Shown here one piece after another: positions 57,825-64,000 of a stretch of DNA of 64,000 nucleotides. How positions within the stretch are numbered: the first letter of the stretch is position 1; every line of letters begins with the position of its first letter. The position numbers and the translations under genes were made by a program. The stretch is from Ampullaceana balthica (lineage: Eukaryota > Mollusca > Gastropoda > Lymnaeidae). The stretch covers positions 1,991,299 to 2,055,298 of the forward strand of contig CALYLW010000285.1 in assembly GCA_944989445.1 (NCBI GenBank), given 5' to 3'. The notes beneath the pieces were generated by a model. That model made no database searches. It was not told the origin of the DNA and worked only from the letters and a program-made list of their open reading frames with translations.

Positions 57825-58415
57825 AATAGGTGAACTAACTGTGTGGCACATGACCACAATAGATGAACTAACTGTGTGTGGCACATGTTCACAATAGATG
57901 AACTAACTGTGTGGCACATGACCACAATAGGTTAACTAACTGTGTGGCACATGACCACAATAGGTGAACTAACTGTGTGGCACATGACCACAATAGGTGA
58001 ACTAGCTGTGTGCCGCATGACCACAATAGGTGAACTAACTGTGTGGCACATGACCACAATAGATGAACTAACTGTGTGGCACATGTCCACAATAGATGAA
58101 CTAACTGTGTGGCAGATGTCCACAATAGATGAACTAACTGTGTGGCACATGACCACTATAGGTGAACTAACTGTGTGGCACATGACCACAATAGATGAAC
58201 TAACTGTGTGGCACATGACCACACTAGGTGAACTAACTGTGTGGCACATGACCACAATAGATGAACTAACTGTATGGCACATGACCACAATAGGTGAACT
58301 AACTGTGTGGCACATGACCACAATAGGTGAACTAACTGTGTGGCACATGACCACAATAGATGAACTAACTATGTGGCACATGACCACAATAGGTGAACTA
58401 ACTGTGTGTCGCATG
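57825..58415. repeat. 33-bp satellite, homogenised subarray (gaccacaatag type)
   Basis: About 18 units of gaccacaataggtgaactaa ctgtgtggcacat. A variant distinct from the 48.8-kb and 56.1-kb subarrays but with the same period and core. Confidence 0.95.
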
Positions 58416-60479
58416 TATGTAGTAAATGCACAAATATGTGCCGCATGTCTGTAATAAATGAATCAACTGCGTGCTACATGTCAGCAATATATGAACTATT
58501 TGTGTGCCGCATGTTCTTAATAGATTAACGAACAGTTTACAGTAAGTCTATAATAGATAATCTAACCTTGTGCCGCATGTATGTAATATATGAACTTACC
58601 ATGTGCCGCGTGTATGTTGTAAATGAAATAACTGTGCCGCACGTCTATAAAAATGACCTAACTGTGTGCCGCATTTCTGTAATATTGAACTAACCAAGTG
58701 ACGCATATGTGTGAAAAATGACTCTTGATTTTGATAAAGAACGAACTGTGTGCCGCATTTTAGTAAAAGATGAACTGTGTGCCGCATGTCTGCAATAGAT
58801 GAATTAACTGTCTGCTGCATGTATGTAGTAGAGGAACCGACTGTGCCGCATGTCTGTAAAAGATTAATTGTGTGCCGCATGTATGGGAATATTAACTATT
58901 TTTGTGCCGCTTGACTGTTAAAGATAAAAGTACTGTTTGCCGCATTTCTGTAAAATATGAACTGTGTGCCGCATGTCTGTAATAGATGAACTAACTGTCT
59001 GCAGCATGTCTGCAATTGTTGAACTAACTGTCTGCAGCATGTCTGCAATAGATGAACTAACTGAGTGACGCATGTCCGTAATAGATGAACTAACTGGGTG
59101 ACTCATGTCTGCAATAGATGAACTAACTGGGTGACGCATGTCTGTAATAGATGAACTAACTGGGTGACCCATGTCTGCAATAGATGAACTACTGGGTGAC
59201 GCTTGTCTGTAATAGATGAACTAACTGTCTGCAGCATGTCTGCAATAGTTGAACTGTGCAGCATGTCTGCATAGATGAACTGTGTACCGCATGTCTGTAA
59301 TACATTAACTAACTGTGTGCCGCACGTCTGTAATACATTAACTAACTGTGTGCCGCATGTCTACAATAGAGCTGCTATCTGTGTGCCGCATGAATGTAGT
59401 AAATGAACTGACTGTGTCGCATTTCTATAAAATATGTTCTGTTTGCCGCATGTTCGTAAAATTTTAAATATGTGTGTGCTGCTTGTCTGTAATAGATAAA
59501 CGAAATGTGTGCCGCATTTTTATAGAATATGAACTGTGTTTTGCATGTCCGTAGAAGATTAACTAAATGTCTGCCCCTTGTTCGTTAATAAATAAACTAA
59601 CTGTGTGCTGCACTTCTGTTACAGATTAACCTTCAGTGCGCCGTATGTCTGTAGAACATGAACTGTGTGCCGCATGTCTGTAATAAATAAACCAACAGTG
59701 TGCCGCATGTCTGTAATAAGAGAACCAACTGTATGCCGCATGTACGTAGACACTGAACTAAGTGTAACGTCTGTCTATTATAGATGAACTGTGTGCCGCA
59801 TGTCTGTAATATATGAACAATCCTTATGCGACATGCTTCTAGTTCATCAACTAACTAACAGCGGCATATATGTAGTAAATGAACTCTCTGTGTCGCATGT
59901 CTATAATAGATAAACTGTGTACCGCATGTGTATGAATTTTAACTATTTGTGTGCCGCTCGACTGTTATAGATGAACGAACTGTGTGCCGCATGTCTTTAA
60001 TAGATTAACTAACTGTGTGTAGCATGTGTGTGAATATATACTATTTATGTGCCGCTTGACTTTTTTTTAGATGAACGAACTGTGTGCCGCACGCATGTCA
60101 GTAATAGGTGAACTAAGTATGTGCCGCATATTTAAAATAAATGAAATTTAAACCGCATGCCGGAATTGATTAAATATCAATGTGTCTCATGTCTGTAATA
60201 GATGAAGTATTAAAATGCGCCGCATTTATGAAATACATGACCTAACTGTGTGCCGCATGTCTTTATAACATGAACAAACTGTGTGCCGCATGTCTGTAAA
60301 TACATAACAAACTGTGTGCCGCATGTCTGTAAATGCATAACAAGCTGTGTGCCGCATGTGTGTAATAGATACGGTAATTTATTGACACATGTATGTATTA
60401 TAGATGAACTAATGTATGTGCCGAATGTCTGTAATATATGAAGTGCGTGATACATGAAAAAGCTGTCTGTCTTCCCATG

Positions 60480-61735
60480 TTGAGCTATTGGTGTATTCAC
60501 CAAGTGTTTTTTTTGTCTTCTATACGCAGGAGGTAAGACAGAATGACATTTTATTGGCTGTTTAACGTGACGCAGACCCTCTCACCTGAGACTGGGTTTT
60601 AAAATTGTGGATCTCTCTTTAAGTTCATGGCGCTTTTACTGCCTGCGAGGATTTTTGTTAACAGCGGCGAATGTGACGTTAAAGATTTGTTGTTCTGCCT
60701 TTTGTTTGCGCACAAGCGGATGTTGAATTTACTTTACATTGCAACACAATTGTTTTATTGTTAACTTTCTACCTCATTTTATTATTGTTGTAGCAATCCT
60801 AGCTCTGAATAATTTATTTATTTTTCTGAAAGTTTGATAAACTAAATTTATTTTGTCAAAACCAAATAATTTTATAATTTATAACTGATATATCATTTCA
60901 TGGCTTCTTTAGCGGTTGCTAATTTTTAAAAATAGATTTGCCTTTACAGAGGCGGGGCAATTTCTGTGTTTATGTGGGACCCTTCCATCTAATAAAGCTG
61001 GCTCTGAAGAATGTCCAAAATGGCGCTCCCCCCCCCCGACGATCTAAATCCCAGACACGCCCCTGCTCCATTGTGTGAGTAAGGTGTGACCTCCAGTATT
61101 CATCATTGCATATTTAAATTGAGTTTGGGGCAGTGTTTGAACAATACAAGAAAATATTACGGGCCAAAAGTTAATACTGTAATTTGTTTCGGTTCTTTTT
61201 TCTTTAAATCTACTTTAGCGGGTTATCGGGAAAGTTCAAGTCACCGTTACATTGCTCTGTCTTTGATAAACATGTGTTGCTAACTGCAAAATTTGTATTC
61301 TTAAAGAAAAAAACTCTGAAATATCAAAGATTATATGACATCATAAATGTGTAAATGCTCTCAAGTTATTCAAAGTCGATTACTCTAATGGTCGGCATGG
61401 TAAGATTGAAGCATTGAAACCCGAGGTGGGGGGGGGGAGGAGGGTATCGATCTCTGAAGCATTGTTAACATAGTTAGCAATATTAGCTATCTGAGCAATG
61501 TTAGCAATTATAAAAAAAAGTCTTCTGACATTTAATACAATGAAAAACTAAACATTGTAATAAAACAAGGTTGGAATGTGATGGCATTGTAATAAAACAA
61601 GGTGAACATGTGTTAGTATTGTACCAATACAAGGAAAGATTGTGTGCTAGCGATGTTTTGTTATATTGAAAGACAGAATATGTTACATAAAACATCATCA
61701 ATCAATTTTGGGAAATATGTGGTCAGACATAAAAC
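60480..61735. other. AT-rich stretch between satellite and gene start
   Basis: No ORF with coding character. A C-run at 61028-61038 and a G-run at 61426-61436 are present. The 61501-61701 minus-strand ORF has no recognisable domain. Confidence 0.4.
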
Positions 61736-61739
61736 ACAA

Positions 61740-62095
61740 ATAGATACTGACCAACACATACAGCACCAATAGGTACTGACCAAGACATAAAACACAAATA
61801 GGTACTGACCAAGACATACAATACCAATAGTTACTACCTAAGACATACAACACAAATAGGTACTGATATAGACATACAAAATCAATAGGTACTGACATAG
61901 ACATGCAACACCAATAGGTACTGACATAGACATAAAACACTATTAGGTACTGACATAGACATAAAACACCAATAGGTACTGACATAGACGTACAACACCA
62001 ATAGGTACTGACGTAGACGTTAAACACCATTAGGTACTGACATAGACATAAAACACCAATAGGTACTGACAGACATACAACACAATTAGGTACTC
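61740..62095 (-). repeat. 29-bp minisatellite built on the exon-1 splice donor
   Basis: The minus-strand unit is tatgtctatgtcagtaccta ttggtgttt, about 12-13 copies. The last copy runs into the real exon end (catgtcttg|gtgagtaccta). The array copies have GTCAGTACC where the true site has GTGAGTACC. Confidence 0.9.
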
Positions 62096-62097
62096 AC

Positions 62098-62143
62098 CAA
62101 GACATGAGAAGAAGATGAAAACAGCGAACAGGTTGGCGAACAT
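62098..62143 (-). CDS. First coding exon with signal peptide
   Basis: ATG at 62143 starts MFANLFAVFIFFSCL, a classical short signal peptide, followed by the strong donor CTTG|GTGAGTAC at 62098/62097 (phase 1). A TATA box lies about 85 bases upstream and no closer ATG precedes it. The next exon is not certain. The GPCR exon at 38249 begins in phase 1 with CC, which would make an Ala codon and place a plausible cleavage site just before SITYQ; it needs a signal peptide and lies downstream on the same strand, but about 24 kb away. The 66-residue ORFs over the repeat are not genes. Confidence is for the exon itself, not the link. Confidence 0.6.
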
Positions 62144-62226
62144 GTTGGCAGACTTCAATGTTGTCAAGTAGAAAACAGAAAGTGGTTCTCAGGAGATATT
62201 GAATAATCTTCACAACGGATCTCAGA

Positions 62227-62321
62227 TTATATAATGAGCACAAGAATTTTAGCCCCGCCCAACGGGGTGGCCAGCGCCCGTTCAAGTGCTCAATGCGCAT
62301 GCGCCACATTGTTACCACGTG
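62227..62321 (-). promoter_or_regulatory. Core promoter with TATA box, GC box, NRF-1-like site and E-box
   Basis: On the minus strand TATATAAT lies at 62234-62227. Upstream are ccccgccc (62253-62260 on the plus strand), the palindrome tgcgcatgcgcc (62294-62305), which matches the NRF-1 consensus, and cacgtg (62316-62321). The region is clearly richer in CpG than the rest of the window. The elements fit transcription starting near 62200 toward the signal-peptide exon. Sites are read by eye; binding is inferred. Confidence 0.55.
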
Positions 62322-62329
62322 ATATTATG

Positions 62330-62834
62330 CCAGAACTTTTGTTGATCAGACGTGCGGGCAGTAGTCGCGGAACCATATTTGGAATTGTGGGAAATTTTCG
62401 CAAACTCAAAAGTTATCAAACCAATACACCCCCCACCCCCACCCCCGACAAACTAACAGAAGAAGAACGTTCTGGAACCATTACGTCACCAATCCATGCC
62501 TCACTTTCGCCACGAGCCAAATCTGGCAAACTCCCCCACTACCCCTCACAGTAACTGCCCCTACCAAAGCCAATTCCACCACCAACCCCCAATTTAAAAC
62601 CACCTCCACTAACTCTACCCCTGCCCAAATTAACGCCCCCCCTCCCTCGATTACCCCCTCCCCCAATAAAAGACGGAGTTGCAATTTCTTGGCCTAAGCG
62701 AAAAACAATAAAAATCGTTTCTCCTACCAGGGCTCTGATGTTAAACCAACGCTCAACAGTAGCGGTGCAACCTTCAATTAATGATGGTATCAGAAGACAT
62801 TACCAGAGATACGAGTAACTAAAGATCAACAGCT
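62330..62834. other. C-rich flank upstream of the promoter
   Basis: A plus-strand C/A-rich stretch (cccccaccccc, 62540-62670) with a 106-residue ORF (62234-62554) of low-complexity content. The ORF overlaps the promoter of the minus-strand exon and has no domain, so I do not call it. Confidence 0.4.
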
Positions 62835-62985
62835 ACCATCCTGCCATCCTACCATCCTGCCATCCTACCATCCTGCCATCCTACCATCCTGCCATCCTAC
62901 CATCCTGCCATCCTACCATCCTACCATCCTGCCATCCTACCATCCTGCCATCCTACCATCCTGCCATCCTACCATCCTACCATCA
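62835..62985 (+). repeat. 8-bp tandem repeat with 16-bp dimer structure
   Basis: catcctac and catcctgc alternate for about 18 units, with two places where catcctac is doubled. Confidence 0.95.
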
Positions 62986-63049
62986 AAATGAGAGATTCAT
63001 AATCCATAGAACATTAATAGAGAAACACGTGAGATAGAATTGGCGCTCA

Positions 63050-63795
63050 ATTATACAGACAATAGGCCCAAGTTATACAGACAATAGAACCAAGTTATAA
63101 AGACAGCAGAACCAAGTTATACAGACAATAGAACCAAGTTATAAAGACAGCAGAACCAAGTTATAAAGACAATAGAACCAAGTTATACAGACAATAGAAC
63201 CAAGTTATACAGACAATAGAACCAAGTTATACAGATAATAGAACCAAGTTATAAAGACAGCAGAACCAAGTTATAAAGACAATAGAACCAAGTTATACAG
63301 ACAATAGAACCAAGTTATACAGACAGTAGAACCAAGTTATACAGATAATAGAACCAAGTTATACAGACAGTAGAACCAAGTTATACAGATAATAGAACCA
63401 AGTTATACAGACAGTAGAACCAAGTTATACAGACAATAGAACCAAGTTATACAGACAATAGAACCAAGTTATACAGACAGTAGAACCAAGTTATACAGAT
63501 AATAGAACCAAGTTATACAGACAATAGAACCAAGTTATACAGACAGTAGAACCAAGTTATACAGATAATAGAACCAAGTTATACAGACAGTAGAACCAAG
63601 TTATACAGACAATAGAACCAAGTTATATAGACAGTAGAACCAAGTTATACAGACAATAGAACCAAGTTATACAGACAATAGAACCAAGTTATAAAGACAG
63701 TAGAACCAAGTTATACAGACAATAGAACCAAGTTATACAGACAGTATAACCAATTTATACAGATAATAGAACCAAGTTATACAGAAATAGAACCA
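63050..63795 (+). repeat. 22-bp satellite, about 33 copies
   Basis: The unit is aaccaagttatacagacaat ag. Variants (cagacagtag, cagataatag, aagacagcag) are arranged in short repeating orders, suggesting higher-order units of two to four. Confidence 0.95.
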
Positions 63796-63904
63796 GTCAG
63801 TTAGACTTAGAGTACTCAGAGGAATTAATTTTCGTTATAGAATCTTTTAAAATCATTCTGTTAGAGTAGGTGCTGAATAGATTACAACCTTACCCCCTAA
63901 ATCT

Positions 63905-64000
63905 ACAGTCACAGCCGTCTGCCTTTATACCTACAGCTGTCTGCCTTTATACCTACAGCCGTCTGCCTGTATAACTACAGCAATCAGCCTTTATACCTAC
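63905..64000 (+). repeat. 22-bp tandem repeat running off the window
   Basis: The unit is ctacagccgtctgcctttat ac, at least four copies; the array continues past the right edge. Confidence 0.9.

Larger units (their letters stand above)
54080..60470. repeat. 33-bp satellite, degenerate field with embedded older elements
   Basis: The same 33-bp core (agatgaactaactgtgtgcc gcatgtctgta) is visible throughout but strongly diverged. Larger blocks are repeated: ccgcatgtctgtaataaatg...caactgcgtgctacatg occurs near 54667, 55890 and 58440. This implies duplications of roughly 1.2 kb and more that carried inserted elements along. Short ORFs here are spurious. Confidence 0.9.

Noticed and set aside
57942..58454. 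170- and 160-residue ORFs on opposite strands (ELTVWHMTTI and HTVSSPIVVM repeats)
   Set aside because: Satellite-derived open frames on both strands.
48824..60470. CRISPR-like array
   Set aside because: The units are contiguous without unique spacers, and the context is a eukaryotic genome.
62234..62554. 106-residue plus-strand ORF
   Set aside because: It overlaps the minus-strand promoter, is compositionally biased and has no domain.

Overview
The window is AT-rich animal DNA that is mostly repeats with a few split genes, and nothing in it looks bacterial or viral. A leucine-rich-repeat, LDLa-bearing rhodopsin-type receptor resembling the pond-snail receptor GRL101, a peptidase type I associate with molluscs, and a dense mix of Helitrons, hAT elements, PHD-finger LINEs and tRNA-derived SINEs together suggest a heterobranch gastropod, probably a freshwater pulmonate. 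This is inference from families, not a database match.

Genes, all on the minus strand. (1) A trypsin-like peptidase: three exons at 6262-6182, 4832-4030 and 1067-588 with matching splice phases (1/1, then 0/0) and a visible His/Asp/Ser triad. (2) Two paralogous two-exon genes, at 13679-12801 and 27475-26609, each coding a 106-residue secreted peptide with eight cysteines. (3) The LRR-GPCR at 38249-36407, carrying two frameshifts, plus a truncated pseudogene copy at 11790-11113. (4) A signal-peptide exon at 62143-62098 behind a TATA box; its phase and codon would fit the GPCR exon, but the distance is about 24 kb.

Layout. 0.6-6.3 kb holds the peptidase, whose last visible intron contains a 26-bp satellite and a minisatellite built on the splice donor. 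5.7-8.4 kb has small hAT-type MITEs and simple repeats. 8.5-10.7 kb is a complete non-autonomous Helitron. 10.7-25.4 kb and 26.1-37.3 kb form a large direct segmental duplication: each half has a peptide gene, a Helitron carrying a LINE insertion, LINE 3' ends and a 29-bp satellite, and GPCR copies lie at the outer edges. Differences between halves expose later insertions (Helitrons, a SINE, MITEs) with paralogous empty sites. 38.8-42.5 kb is a PHD-finger LINE broken by a SINE and by two tandem Helitrons. 42.6-48.8 kb has decayed ZBED/hAT copies and a zinc-knuckle gag. 48.8-60.5 kb is a 33-bp satellite field interrupted by hAT elements. 60.5-64 kb has the signal-peptide exon, its promoter and further minisatellites.

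The most notable observations are: minisatellites whose repeat unit is a copy of an exon-end/5' splice site, in two separate genes; a duplicated cysteine-rich secreted peptide with far more replacement than silent differences; and Helitron insertions whose boundaries are confirmed by paralogous empty sites or an interrupted host ORF.
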